Notes: generated by a model from the letters alone, not told the origin. DNA of 64,000 nt from Pseudomonadota bacterium (GCA_022560735.1 JADFSO010000012.1:1-64000), one strand, 5' to 3'. Positions 45,844 to 55,000 are shown, counted from the first letter of the stretch. Numbers and translations are program-made.

Positions 45844-46262
45844 ACGACGTTAAAGACGAACAAAGCAAGTTCGAGCAACAAGCCCGGGCCGCGCTACGTC
45901 GCGGGGACGAGCTGCTGGACGAGGAAACGCTGTCGCGGCTGGCGCGCGCCCGGCAAGAAGCGCTGCTCGAGATGACCCATGGAAAGCGCAGAGCCTGGCC
46001 GGCTGTCGCAGCGATAGCGGCCAGCCTCGTCGTCGCACTGGTCTGGTCCCGCTGGCCGCAGCCGGAAGTGCCTGACGCGGCGTTGTTTGAAAGCATGGAC
46101 TTGCTGATGGCGGAAGAAAGCATCGAGTTTTACCAGGCCCTGGAGTTCCTGGAATGGGCCGAACTGGAAGAACAGCTGTTGCTCGATGAGCTGGATGACG
46201 AACAGAGTGAGACGACGGGAGGTTTGATCGATGAACGTGCGCGGGCGAATGGTCGGGTTTAG
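45837..46262 (+). CDS. Single-TM protein in the sigma/DUF3106 operon (DUF3619-like, possible anti-sigma factor)
   Basis: 141 residues. A cytoplasmic N-terminal helix bundle (FEQQARAALRRGDELLDEETLSRL) is followed by a membrane helix (about 56-70) and an acidic periplasmic part rich in FYQALEFLEWAELEEQ. Its place between a sigma factor and DUF3106 and its topology suggest a membrane anti-sigma. Overlaps both neighbours. Confidence 0.75.
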   Translation: MVNDVKDEQSKFEQQARAALRRGDELLDEETLSRLARARQEALLEMTHGKRRAWPAVAAIAASLVVALVWSRWPQPEVPDAALFESMDLLMAEESIEFYQALEFLEWAELEEQLLLDELDDEQSETTGGLIDERARANGRV

Positions 46263-47031
46263 CAAGGGATGCTTTCCGGCGGTGTTGCTGGCCATGGTCT
46301 GCCTGCAGACTGCGCTTGCCGACCCGGACAACCCGCGCTGGGATGAGCTGGCCCCGCAGCAGCAGGAATTGTTGCAGCGCTTTGAAGGCGAGTGGGACTC
46401 GTTGCCGGCGGAACGACGTCGACGCTTGTACAACGGGTCGCAGCGCTGGTCTCGGCTCAGCCCCGAGCAGCGGGAAAATTCCAAACAGCGCTTCGAGCAA
46501 TTGCGAGATTTGACGCCCAAACAACGCCAGCGCGCGCGAAATAATTTCAACCGATTCAGGAATATGAGACCCGAGCAAAGAGACGCATTGCGGCACAGGA
46601 TGAAAAGAAGTTCGCCCGAACAGCGGCGACAGATGAAACAGCACATGCAGCGGATCGATCCGGAAAAACGCAGGCAAATGCGGCAGCAGCGCGACATGCG
46701 TGAGCGCATGGAGAAAATGTCGCCGGAGGAACGTCAGCAGATGCGCAGGCGCATGCAAAACATGAAGCCGGAAGAACGTGAACGGATGATGCAGCGCCAG
46801 CTGGAAATGCGGGATCGCATGCAGAATATGTCGCCGGAGGAGCGTCAACAAATGAGGCACCGCCGGCAGGTCATGCGCGAGCGCATGGAACAGATGACAC
46901 CCGAGCAACGTCAGCAGATGCGCGAGCGTATGCGAGGAATGACGCCCGGGGAACGCGAGGAAATGCGCGAGAATTTATTGCGGCAACGCAACGAAGAAGA
47001 AGTCGCGGAGCCAGCCGAAACTGACGAATAA
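46231..47031 (+). CDS. DUF3106 exported protein with Met/Gln/Arg repeats
   Basis: 266 residues. A signal peptide ends near LQTALA. The rest is one long helical repeat (SPEERQQMRRRMQNM and variants, period about 14-20), rich in Met, Gln, Arg and Glu. DUF3106 proteins follow sigma/DUF3619 genes in many gammaproteobacteria. The Met-rich helices recall CpxP/Spy/ZraP-type periplasmic sensors or chaperones, an inference only. Its start overlaps the previous gene by 32 bp. Confidence 0.82.
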   Translation: MNVRGRMVGFSKGCFPAVLLAMVCLQTALADPDNPRWDELAPQQQELLQRFEGEWDSLPAERRRRLYNGSQRWSRLSPEQRENSKQRFEQLRDLTPKQRQRARNNFNRFRNMRPEQRDALRHRMKRSSPEQRRQMKQHMQRIDPEKRRQMRQQRDMRERMEKMSPEERQQMRRRMQNMKPEERERMMQRQLEMRDRMQNMSPEERQQMRHRRQVMRERMEQMTPEQRQQMRERMRGMTPGEREEMRENLLRQRNEEEVAEPAETDE

Positions 47032-47262
47032 CTGTGTCGATTCAGACTCGACCTGACAGATAACATCAAATTGCGAAAGCCTGCCTTCGGCCCAAAGCGA
47101 ACATCGACGCGGCTCGCGGCATCCTGCCGACTTCTGCGCAAATCGCCCAATTTTGGGGGAAGTAATCAGCGCGTAAGCAGACCATTCTTCAACCATGCTT
47201 GCTGAAATCCACTTTGCGTCCGCAAACACCTCCGGACGGCTTCAATGACGAATCCCACCACC

Positions 47263-47562
47263 TCAGCCCTTCTCCAGAACACCCGCAAGATACTTCACGA
47301 ACGCGACGAGTGCCCCCCTGCCCTCGGGTGAGATCCGGCAGAACGTCTTCGGCTTTTGGTCGACAAAAATCTTCCGGATCGTCAGGTAACGGGCGTCTTC
47401 GAGCTTCCGCATCTGGACGCTGAGATTACCGTCGGTCAATCCGAGGGAATCGCGCAGGAATGTGAACCCCAACTCGTCGCCTCCCGCGAGGGCGGAGAGG
47501 ATTCCCAGACGGACCCTGGAGAGGAGGAGATCGTCCAGTTTGGTCGGGTCAAGCCGCGGCAT
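47263..47562 (-). CDS. Winged-helix transcriptional regulator
   Basis: 99 residues from the ATG at 47562, which follows GGAGGCGGAGG; the frame is open 12 codons further. It is a compact ArsR/MarR-like winged helix (SRVRLGILSALAGGDELGFTFLRDSLGLTDGNLSVQMRKLE, in parts). Regulators of this type usually control the adjacent membrane protein gene, which overlaps it by 14 bp upstream. It probably binds the palindrome at 48177-48193. Confidence 0.85.
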   Translation of the reverse strand: MPRLDPTKLDDLLLSRVRLGILSALAGGDELGFTFLRDSLGLTDGNLSVQMRKLEDARYLTIRKIFVDQKPKTFCRISPEGRGALVAFVKYLAGVLEKG

Positions 47563-48151
47563 CCTCCGCCTCCCATTGACGCATCCGACGAAGCGCAATC
47601 ATCCCGGGAACGATGCAGCCCAACCCCATCACGACGCCGAGGATGGTGTAGGAGTAAGGGAGCGCAAACTTGGCGATCGGTATGGATATAAAGACCGCGA
47701 TTCCGGCGATGAGCCATTCCTTCGAATAGAGGATACCCATCATGGAAAGACCGATCCCGTAGAGGGCCGCCCACAGGAAGCCGGGCCCCCCGTAGGGATC
47801 GGTATAAAGACCGAGGACAGTCCAAAGCACGCCGTTGGGCCACAGAATGTTCCAGACCAAGCCGATTTGCCCGGAGATCACCGAGGAAACACCGTGTGCC
47901 AGCTCACGCTTTCGGATCTGGTAGACAAAGAGGAGGGTGAGGGCAAATCCGATCGCCGATAGGCCAATCCACATCCTGCCGATCCAGTCCTGCATCCCGT
48001 GGTTGACTAGCCACTGAGTGCCCGGCATCCCGATCATGCAGATCGTCCCCCAGGTGATCATGATCGGCGCGCCGGGATCGATTCGGCGGTGGGTCCGCTC
48101 CACGATCCTACGCATAAACTGAATGTCTTCAGCAAGTTGATTCTTGTCCAT
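47549..48151 (-). CDS. Multi-pass membrane protein paired with the winged-helix regulator
   Basis: 200 residues with a charged N-terminus (EDIQFMRRIVERTHRRIDPG) and five or so membrane helices. No known family can be named. The upstream ribosome site AGGAGGAAGAAGAC is strong. The pair membrane protein plus regulator is a common small two-gene unit of unknown function. Confidence 0.75.
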   Translation of the reverse strand: MDKNQLAEDIQFMRRIVERTHRRIDPGAPIMITWGTICMIGMPGTQWLVNHGMQDWIGRMWIGLSAIGFALTLLFVYQIRKRELAHGVSSVISGQIGLVWNILWPNGVLWTVLGLYTDPYGGPGFLWAALYGIGLSMMGILYSKEWLIAGIAVFISIPIAKFALPYSYTILGVVMGLGCIVPGMIALRRMRQWEAEDAAA

Positions 48152-48176
48152 GTCTTCTTCCTCCTTTTTATAAAGG

Positions 48177-48193
48177 ACTTTATCTTATAAAGT
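48177..48193. promoter_or_regulatory. Operator-like palindrome of the regulator/membrane-protein operon
   Basis: The perfect inverted repeat ACTTTAT-CTT-ATAAAGT lies 26 bp upstream of the membrane-protein start. A related half-site CTTTTTATAAAG sits at about 48164-48175, and ATAAAG-TATAAAA continues to the right. The AT-rich cluster also provides a likely -10. Confidence 0.6.
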
Positions 48194-48359
48194 ATAAAAC
48201 GGTAAAACCACTCTGTCAAGGGATGTAGAAACGGATTCCCGGAGGAGTTTGATCGGGCCCTGCCTGCCCGGGTTAGTCACAGCCGTAACGGGCGCCCCGG
48301 AAGACATGCACGCATTGCGTGTTTTGGCTTTAGCGCCTGCAAAAAGTCCGATAAGTCAG

Positions 48360-49277
48360 TTAAGTCCTGATCACGGTGATGTTGTCGATACCGCTGAAAA
48401 CCAGTGCGCAGTAAATCGCGGCCAGGGAACCGATGATCAACAAGATTCGCCAATCCGTCCCGGCATAAGTCTCCCTGGCGAGACGCAGAAGCTGCCAGAA
48501 CAGGTAGCACTCCAGGGCAAAAGGCATGAAGCCAAGGAAGCCGGCCAACGGCATCTCGAACACCTTCCAGAAATCGAACAGCGGTATCGCGTAAATCCAC
48601 TTCGCGCCCGACCAGTAGTTCCAGAATTCCCACAGCATCCCGCACAGCAGACCCGCCAGCATGAGCCGCAGCATGCGCGCATAGGAACCCCTGGCCGCCT
48701 GGCCCAGCAACGAAGCAACACGGTCACGCCGGTAGACCAACGGATCGAGGATGAAAACGATCCCTACCCACAAGAGTGGGAAAAAGTACTTCGGCAGCAG
48801 TGCGACCAGTGCCAGCATCAGCAAGCCGGCCAGCACACAGCCGTTCAGCAATCGCGGGGAAACCCGGATCACCGGTCCGGGCACCCGCCGGACGAGTCCC
48901 AGGTTGCCAAGCAGCGTATCCACCTCGAGGATCGCCGGCAACACGGTGGCGAAAGAGGCCGCGTAAGCCAGCCAGCGAGACCAGGTCAGTTCTATCACGC
49001 CAACGTACAACCAGTTGTGCAGCCGGAAATTCCAGATTTCGAAGAACAGCCAAACGATCACCGAAAAGCCGGTTACCCACGCCAGTTGCTGGCTCGCGCC
49101 AAAAATCAGTGAATTGCCGCCGCGCCGGGCATTGATGGCCCCGATGACCGCAATGAAGGTCCACCACGCAAACAGGTAAAAGAAGTGCAGAAAGGGTTCC
49201 ACGCCCAGCAACATCAGGACGAAGAAGACCACGTGAAGGGTAACGCCAAGCCAGATGAACAATGATGCCCGTCGCAT
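48360..49277 (-). CDS. Integral membrane protein, family not recognised
   Basis: 305 residues with about eight membrane helices and many aromatic residues (FYLFAWWTF, WLFFEIWNFRLHNWLYVG, WEFWNYWSGAKWIY). The repeated WNF/WNYW motif with basic residues suggests two related halves. No enzyme or transporter motif was recognised. It stands alone, with 208 bp of regulatory DNA to its left and 241 bp before the next gene to its right. Confidence 0.7.
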   Translation of the reverse strand: MRRASLFIWLGVTLHVVFFVLMLLGVEPFLHFFYLFAWWTFIAVIGAINARRGGNSLIFGASQQLAWVTGFSVIVWLFFEIWNFRLHNWLYVGVIELTWSRWLAYAASFATVLPAILEVDTLLGNLGLVRRVPGPVIRVSPRLLNGCVLAGLLMLALVALLPKYFFPLLWVGIVFILDPLVYRRDRVASLLGQAARGSYARMLRLMLAGLLCGMLWEFWNYWSGAKWIYAIPLFDFWKVFEMPLAGFLGFMPFALECYLFWQLLRLARETYAGTDWRILLIIGSLAAIYCALVFSGIDNITVIRT

Positions 49278-49518
49278 TGAAAAACGTGCCGAGATTAAAA
49301 AAGCTCAGCCTCCGATTGTCTGGAAAAGGGTCTGGCCTCATCTTAGCCTGAAGTCGATGCTGCAGGCGAAAATGCGGCCAACCCCGACAGGACATTTTCA
49401 GCAAAGAGAGCAGACTATCCGCGAAGCAAAATCACGCAGCGACTGCAAGGCAGGTCTCGGAAGGGCATCCATTTTGTTACACTCGGTGATCTGTTGCTAA
49501 TCGATGCAGGTGACCGAC

Positions 49519-49938
49519 ATGAACGTTAAATTCCTGGCCGTCTTGTTCGCGACAATGCTCCCAAGCGTGGCGTTCGGGCAAAGCCCCCAAGCCTATCAGT
49601 GTACTTATGGAGATCTGCAAAGGCGTGTCGAAATCTACTATGAAGCGGGGGTGACCGTTCCCTGCGAGGTGCATTACTACAAGGATACCGAGGCGCCTGG
49701 CGAGCAGCAGGTGCTTTGGCGCGCGCTGAACGAAACCGGCTATTGTGAAAGAAAAACCGAGGAGCTGATCGCCAGGCTCCGAGGTTGGGGTTGGACCTGC
49801 GGGCAGGCCGATGATGCGGGCCCGAAAGTCGAGCCGGAGCAGGCCGATGATCCGGCGCAGGGCGGCGAACCGGTACAAGACGATGATACACAGGCACTAA
49901 AACCTGCCGCAGAGACCGATTCGACAGAAGACGGATAG
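49519..49938 (+). CDS. Small exported protein of unknown function
   Basis: 139 residues from the ATG at 49519, which has GGTGA upstream. A signal peptide ends near VAFGQ. Four cysteines (CTYGD, PCEVHYY, YCERK, WTCGQ) suggest two disulfides. The C-terminal 45 residues are acidic and low-complexity. A YCERKTEELIARLRGWGW segment suggests a compact domain seen in several marine gammaproteobacteria, but no name can be given. Confidence 0.65.
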   Translation: MNVKFLAVLFATMLPSVAFGQSPQAYQCTYGDLQRRVEIYYEAGVTVPCEVHYYKDTEAPGEQQVLWRALNETGYCERKTEELIARLRGWGWTCGQADDAGPKVEPEQADDPAQGGEPVQDDDTQALKPAAETDSTEDG

Positions 49939-50111
49939 CGCGATATCGTGCCGCGATTCCGAGGTCAAATTAGAGGATGCATGGGCAGCGATGCAATGGG
50001 CGATACGTCCGTTGCAGGCGCGGCTGGAGAGCGTAATCTGTGCTGACCCAGCGGGTGAGTACCAAGTTGCCACAGGCAGCCAGGAAGCCGACATTCAGAT
50101 GGCGGCTTCGC

Positions 50112-50241
50112 TAGAAGGTCTTGGCCGCCTGGATCAGTTTAGCCATCGTTTACTGGCTGTCTCTGTACCGCATCCGGGTTTGACCGAGTAAGAACAGGAG
50201 ATTTTCGATCCCGGGGAAACGCTTGTCCAGAGCCGCGGGTG
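50112..50241 (-). pseudogene. Decayed copy of the pntB 3' end
   Basis: The stretch aligns without gaps to the last codons of pntB at 52171-52300: 95 of 120 bases match by eye count. On the minus strand it reads FPGIENLLFLLGQTRMRY, then a stop codon, then LIQAAKTF and a stop, against FSGIENLLFFLDQTRMLY and LIQAVKTF in pntB. The internal TAA shows it is not functional. The orientation is the same as pntB. It lies on the opposite side of the Prx-Grx/oxyR pair. Confidence 0.85.
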
Positions 50242-50261
50242 ATGTTCTTCCGAGACCTCGA

Positions 50262-51005
50262 TCAAGCAGCCTTTCTGCCGTTCAGCCATACTTCGAGATC
50301 GTCAGCGCCGCCAATGGATTGGCCATTGACGAACACTTGCGGGTAGCTCGTGGCAGCAGCTAACGCCCGTAACGTCCGATCCGTGAAGTCGCGATTCAGT
50401 ACCAGCTCCTCGAATTCGATGCCCGCATCATGCAATAAAGCCTTTGCCCTGGCGCAGAATTGACAACCGTCACGAGACAATATCGTTATGTCGAGCGGTT
50501 TGGGTTCCTGCGGGGCGATGTAGCCTAGCATCGTGTCTGCATCGGAGACGTGGTACGGGTCATCGGGCTCTTCCGGCTCCACGAACATTTTTTCAATAAC
50601 GCCATCGCGAACCAGCATCGAGTAGCGCCATGAGCGCATGCCGAAACCCAGATTTTCTTTGCCAACGAGCATCCCCATTGCACGGGTGAATTCGCCGTTG
50701 CCGTCAGGAAGAAAAGTGATGTTCTTGGCCTTCTGGCTTAGCTTCCACTCGTTCATGACGAACGCGTCATTGACGGAAAGACAGACGATTTCATCAACGC
50801 CGTGAGCGTTGAAGATCGGCGCCAGTTGATCGAATCGGGGAACGTGTGAAGAAGAACAGGTTGGCGTGAACGCCCCAGGCAGAGAGAAAACGATTACGGT
50901 TTTTCCGGCGAACACCTCCTCGGTTGTGACCTCCACCCATTCATGGTCCCGTCGCGTTCTGAATGTGGTCTCCGGGACTCTTTGCCCCTCACGATTTTCA
51001 AACAT
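50262..51005 (-). CDS. Peroxiredoxin-glutaredoxin fusion protein
   Basis: 247 residues. The Prx5-type domain (1-165) has its peroxidatic Cys50 in [12 protein letters not shown]. The glutaredoxin domain has the CxxC in [10 protein letters not shown] (about residue 180). The fusion, known from Haemophilus and Chromatium, reduces peroxides with glutathione. It is divergent from oxyR, with OxyR-like operator sequence between them. Confidence 0.94.
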   Translation of the reverse strand: MFENREGQRVPETTFRTRRDHEWVEVTTEEVFAGKTVIVFSLPGAFTPTCSSSHVPRFDQLAPIFNAHGVDEIVCLSVNDAFVMNEWKLSQKAKNITFLPDGNGEFTRAMGMLVGKENLGFGMRSWRYSMLVRDGVIEKMFVEPEEPDDPYHVSDADTMLGYIAPQEPKPLDITILSRDGCQFCARAKALLHDAGIEFEELVLNRDFTDRTLRALAAATSYPQVFVNGQSIGGADDLEVWLNGRKAA

Positions 51006-51064
51006 AGCAAACTCCTTGATTCTTTCCCGGGCTTTGATTGACGATGGGGGTTATTTTAAGCGGC

Positions 51065-51118
51065 ATCTATTGATAAATAAATCAGAATGATTAGAATGAA
51101 TCATTCGATTTTATAGAT
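51065..51118. promoter_or_regulatory. OxyR-type operator between the Prx-Grx and oxyR genes
   Basis: A nested symmetry: ATCTAT (51065-51070) pairs with ATAGAT (51113-51118), and AATGATT (51086-51092) with AATCATT (51099-51105). OxyR tetramers bind four spaced ATAG-like half-sites, so this is a plausible autoregulatory site. oxyR has no Shine-Dalgarno sequence and starts 2 bp after the right arm. Confidence 0.6.
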
Positions 51119-51120
51119 AA

Positions 51121-52011
51121 ATGAATTTACCCACCGTCAAGCAGCTTCGCTATTTCGTCGCCCTGGTCGAAGAACGGCACTTCGGTCGCGCTGCGGCTGC
51201 CTCATTTGTCTCCCAATCCGCCTTCAGTACGGCTATCAGTGGCTTGGAGTCTCTGCTCAAAATCCGCCTCGTCGACCGTACCAGCAGGCAGCTGACGATC
51301 ACCGCCACGGGGAAGGAGATAGCGTCGCAGGCCAGGCTGTGCCTGCGAAACCTCGAGGGTGTAATTGAGATCGCCCAGGGGCAGCAGGAGCTCCTGGAGG
51401 GCGAGCTGCGTCTCGGCGTGATTCCTACTATCGCGCCATTCCTGCTGCCAAAGGCGTTACCAAGACTCCGGCAGGCGTACCCGAAGCTCCGTTTGTTTTT
51501 GACGGAAGACCAGACGGCGCGTCTGCACAGCAAGCTTCTGGACGGCGATCTCGACGTGTTATTGCTTGCGCTCCCCTATGACTTGCGTAGTACAGAAGTG
51601 CTCCCGCTCTACAAAGACCGGTTTCTTCTGGCCTGTCATGAGAAGACGAAGCTTGTCGATCCGCACAACTATCGGTTCAGCCGACTCGATGCAGGGAGCG
51701 TTCTGCTTTTGGACGACGGTCACTGCCTGCGGGACCATGCCCTCGAGGCCTGTAAAATCCGCAACACCGGGAAGCTCAGCCGATTCGCTGCGAGCAGCCT
51801 GCTCACACTGGTCGAAATGGTAGATGCGGATCTCGGAATTACCTATCTGCCGGAAATGGCCAAAGGGTCCGCACTGCTCCGCAACACCCGAGTCCGCACG
51901 TACCCGCTGGGCGACCGGAGCTACCGAACGATAGGACTCGCCTGGCGAAAGGGGAGTGCGCGTACCGAGGAATTCCAGTTGCTGGGCGATTTCTTGAACA
52001 GCCATCGTTGA
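51121..52011 (+). CDS. oxyR: Hydrogen-peroxide sensor OxyR (LysR family)
   Basis: 296 residues. The N-terminal LysR helix-turn-helix (QLRYFVALVEERHFGRAAAA, in part) is followed by an effector domain with the redox pair C202 and C211 in GHCLRDHALEAC, the same spacing as E. coli C199/C208. Oxidation forms a disulfide that activates peroxide-defence genes; the divergent Prx-Grx gene is the obvious target. Confidence 0.95.
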   Translation: MNLPTVKQLRYFVALVEERHFGRAAAASFVSQSAFSTAISGLESLLKIRLVDRTSRQLTITATGKEIASQARLCLRNLEGVIEIAQGQQELLEGELRLGVIPTIAPFLLPKALPRLRQAYPKLRLFLTEDQTARLHSKLLDGDLDVLLLALPYDLRSTEVLPLYKDRFLLACHEKTKLVDPHNYRFSRLDAGSVLLLDDGHCLRDHALEACKIRNTGKLSRFAASSLLTLVEMVDADLGITYLPEMAKGSALLRNTRVRTYPLGDRSYRTIGLAWRKGSARTEEFQLLGDFLNSHR

Positions 52012-52170
52012 TATTGAAGGTTAAATTGAAATCGATTTGGACGAGTGGCGCGAGGGGTTCCATTTTATTCGGCATGCAGTTTTTAAATGGGGCATTACGG
52101 CTGCCCCATCGATCGCCCTGCAACCACACGGTGGCGAGGACCACTGCGTTACCCACTCATAGTCTCTATG

Positions 52171-53562
52171 TCAGAAAGTCTTGACCGCCTGGATCAGTTC
52201 AGCCGTCGCCTCCTGTCCGTCTCCGTACAGCATCCGCGTCTGATCGAGGAAAAACAGCAGGTTTTCGATCCCGGAGAATCCCTTGCCCTGGCCGCGCTTG
52301 ATCACGATGATATTTTTCGCTTTCTCCGCCTTGAGAATCGGCATGCCGTAAATCGGGCTGGCCGGGTCGCTGTGCGCCGCGGGGTTCACGACATCGTTGG
52401 CGCCGATAACCAGTGCAACATCGGCGGTCTCGAACTCGGCATTGATCTCGTCCAGATCGAAAATCAGGTCGTATGGCACGCCGGCCTCGGCCAGCAATAC
52501 GTTCATGTGCCCGGGCATGCGGCCGGCGACCGGGTGAATCGCAAATTTGACCTGCACATCTCTTGCCAGCAGGACCTGGGTCAGTTCCCAGACCTTGTGC
52601 TGCGCCTGGGCCACGGCCATGCCATAACCAGGGACGATGATGACCTTGTCGGCGAAAGCCATCATCACGCCGGCATCGGTGGCCTCGATCGGTTTCATGC
52701 TGCCCTGGATGTCTACGCCGCCGGAAATGTCCGCTTCGCCAAAGCCACTGAACAAGACATTCGCCAATGAGCGGTTCATCGCCTTTGCCATCAGTTGGGT
52801 AAGCAAGGTGCCGGCGGAGCCGACCACGGTGCCCGCGATAATCATCGCCGCGTTTTGCAGGACGAAGCCTTCGAAAGCAACCGCCAGCCCGGTCAGTGCG
52901 TTGTATAACGAGATCACGACCGGCATATCGGCGCCACCGATCGGCAAAGTCATGGTCAGGCCGAGCAGCAATGCCAGCCCGAAGAACACGACGACGATCT
53001 CGATGCCGTCAGTATGTCCGGTGACGATCATGCCGCCGGCGACCGCGGCGCTCAGCAGGATCAGCAGGTTGACGATTTGCTGGCCTTTGAAGCGCAGCGG
53101 CTTGCGGATCAATCCTTGCAATTTGCCAAAGGCGATCAGGCTACCCGAAAAAGACACCGAGCCGATCAGTGCGCCCAGCACCGCCAGGGTAATAATACTG
53201 ACTTCGTGCTCGCGGCCGCCCAACAGTTCGACCGCGGCAATCGCCGCGGCCGCGCCACCGCCCATGCCGTTGTACAGGGCGATCATTTGCGGCATGTTGG
53301 TCATCGCCACTTTCTTGCCGCTGATCCACGCCGCTACGCCGCCAACGCCGATGGCTGCGAGCATCAGCGGGTAATTGTGCATGTCCGGCCAGGTGAAAGT
53401 GATCAGTGTGGCAACCAGCATGCCGATGCCGGCCCAGACGATGCCGCGCCTGGCGGTGACCGGCGAACTCATTTGTTTGAGGCCGATAATAAAAAGTACG
53501 GCCGCGAGAAAATAACTGGCCTGGATCAGCTTGTCAGCCAGTTCGGGAGACCAGCTAAACAT
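52171..53562 (-). CDS. pntB: NAD(P) transhydrogenase subunit beta
   Basis: 463 residues. About eight to nine membrane helices (domain II) precede the NADP-binding domain III (VPGYGMAVAQAQHKVWEL, GRMPGHMNVLLAEA, VIGANDVVNPAA). It drives NADPH formation from NADH using the proton gradient. Its start overlaps the pntAB stop by 1 bp. A decayed copy of its 3' end lies at 50112-50241. Confidence 0.96.
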   Translation of the reverse strand: MFSWSPELADKLIQASYFLAAVLFIIGLKQMSSPVTARRGIVWAGIGMLVATLITFTWPDMHNYPLMLAAIGVGGVAAWISGKKVAMTNMPQMIALYNGMGGGAAAAIAAVELLGGREHEVSIITLAVLGALIGSVSFSGSLIAFGKLQGLIRKPLRFKGQQIVNLLILLSAAVAGGMIVTGHTDGIEIVVVFFGLALLLGLTMTLPIGGADMPVVISLYNALTGLAVAFEGFVLQNAAMIIAGTVVGSAGTLLTQLMAKAMNRSLANVLFSGFGEADISGGVDIQGSMKPIEATDAGVMMAFADKVIIVPGYGMAVAQAQHKVWELTQVLLARDVQVKFAIHPVAGRMPGHMNVLLAEAGVPYDLIFDLDEINAEFETADVALVIGANDVVNPAAHSDPASPIYGMPILKAEKAKNIIVIKRGQGKGFSGIENLLFFLDQTRMLYGDGQEATAELIQAVKTF

Positions 53563-53852
53563 TATTTACTCTCCCGGCTGCTTTTGAACATCTCGAGCAT
53601 GCGTTCCGTGACCACGTAGCCGCCAGCCGCATTACCGGCCCCCAGGAACACGCCGATAAAGCCGATGACGATTTCCAGCGTGGTCTCCGCACGCCCCATC
53701 GCCACCATCGCGCCAACCAGCACGATTCCGTGGATGAAGTTTGAACCGGACATCAGTGGCGTGTGCAAAATAGCCGGTACTCTGCCGATGATCTCGTAGC
53801 CGGTGAATGCCGCCAGCATAAAAATATACAGCGCGATAAATCCGTCAATCAT
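53562..53852 (-). CDS. pntAB: NAD(P) transhydrogenase subunit alpha part 2
   Basis: 96 residues with three to four membrane helices (FIALYIFMLAAFTGYEIIGRVP, then SGSNFIHGIVLVGAM). It is the split domain II half of the alpha subunit found in three-subunit enzymes. Overlaps pntA by 4 bp and pntB by 1 bp. Confidence 0.93.
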   Translation of the reverse strand: MIDGFIALYIFMLAAFTGYEIIGRVPAILHTPLMSGSNFIHGIVLVGAMVAMGRAETTLEIVIGFIGVFLGAGNAAGGYVVTERMLEMFKSSRESK

Positions 53853-55000
53853 TGCTTGTTCCCCTGCGTAGACCGGTCGGCCAGTTGTTCGCGGCTGGGT
53901 CCGTGAATGACTTCGCCGTCACGGGTCAACAGCGCCCCGGCAAAGACCTCGTCTTCCCAGTCGATACCAAGCTCGCCATCGCTGATCGCGGGACTGAGAA
54001 AGTTAAAAAGATTGCGTGCGTACATTTCGCTTGCGTGATTTGCCAGGTCCGCGGCCAGGTTGACCGGACCGACGATCCGCACCCCATTGCTTTCAACCGT
54101 TTCACCCGCCCTGGTCAGTTCACAGTTGCCGCCGGTCTCGGCGGCCAGATCGACGATAACGGCGCCGGGCTTCATGTTCGCGACCGCTGCCGCACTGATA
54201 ATGCGCGGCGCCGGCCGGCCGGGTATTGCCGCCGTCGTTATCACCACATCCGCCATGGCGATGTGTTTTTCCAGCACTTCCTGCTGGGTCTTTTTTTCTT
54301 CGTCGGTCAGTTCGCGCGCGTAACCGCCTTCGCCCTCGGCGCTGACCCCGGTATCGACGAAGCGCGCACCCAGCGATTCGATTTGCTCGCGCGTCGCCGA
54401 GCGCACGTCGTAGCCTTCGACGACCGCCCCCAGCCTGCGCGCGGTCGCCAATGCCTGGAGACCGGCAACCCCGGCGCCGATGACCAGGACTTTCGCCGGC
54501 CGGATGGTGCCGGCCGCCGTGGTCAGCATCGGGAAAAACTTGTCCAGCGTATTGGCCGCGATCAGCACCGCCTTGTAGCCGGCGATAGCCGCCTGTGAGG
54601 ACAATGCATCCATGGACTGGGCGCGCGAGATTCTCGGGATCAACTCCATTGCAAACGCCGTCAGGCCCTGGTCGCGCAATGTCTGCAATAATTCTTTCTC
54701 GCGGAACGGGGCGAGAAAGCCGATGACCACTTTGCCTTTTTCCAGCGCACGGGCGACCTCGACCGATGGCGGCTGAACGGCCAGCAATACGTCGCATTGG
54801 GAAAGGACTTCCTCAGCGGTGGCCAGCAGCGTGCAGTGCTCCGAATATTGCTTATCCGGGATGCCGGCCTTGTCGCCGGCGCCTTGCTGGATAAGGATAT
54901 TCGCACCCAGCGCAGAGAATTTGGCCGCTACTTCGGGAATCATCGCGACCCGTGTTTCCCCTGGCAGAGTTTCCTTGATTATTCCCAGTGCGAGCGCCAT
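53849..55000 (-). CDS. pntAA: NAD(P) transhydrogenase subunit alpha part 1
   Basis: 383 residues. Alanine-dehydrogenase-like NAD-binding domain I: KETLPGETRVAMIP, VIGAGVAGLQALATARRLGA, VVITTAAIPGRPAPRII, KPGAVIVDLAAETGGNCE. Soluble and NAD(H)-binding. First gene of the pntAA-pntAB-pntB operon. Confidence 0.95.
   Translation of the reverse strand: MALALGIIKETLPGETRVAMIPEVAAKFSALGANILIQQGAGDKAGIPDKQYSEHCTLLATAEEVLSQCDVLLAVQPPSVEVARALEKGKVVIGFLAPFREKELLQTLRDQGLTAFAMELIPRISRAQSMDALSSQAAIAGYKAVLIAANTLDKFFPMLTTAAGTIRPAKVLVIGAGVAGLQALATARRLGAVVEGYDVRSATREQIESLGARFVDTGVSAEGEGGYARELTDEEKKTQQEVLEKHIAMADVVITTAAIPGRPAPRIISAAAVANMKPGAVIVDLAAETGGNCELTRAGETVESNGVRIVGPVNLAADLANHASEMYARNLFNFLSPAISDGELGIDWEDEVFAGALLTRDGEVIHGPSREQLADRSTQGNKQ

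Noticed and set aside
45850-46908. A 352-codon minus-strand frame
   Set aside because: Shadow of the DUF3106 repeat gene. The Arg/Gln-rich repeats generate a His/Leu/Phe-rich antisense frame with no meaning.
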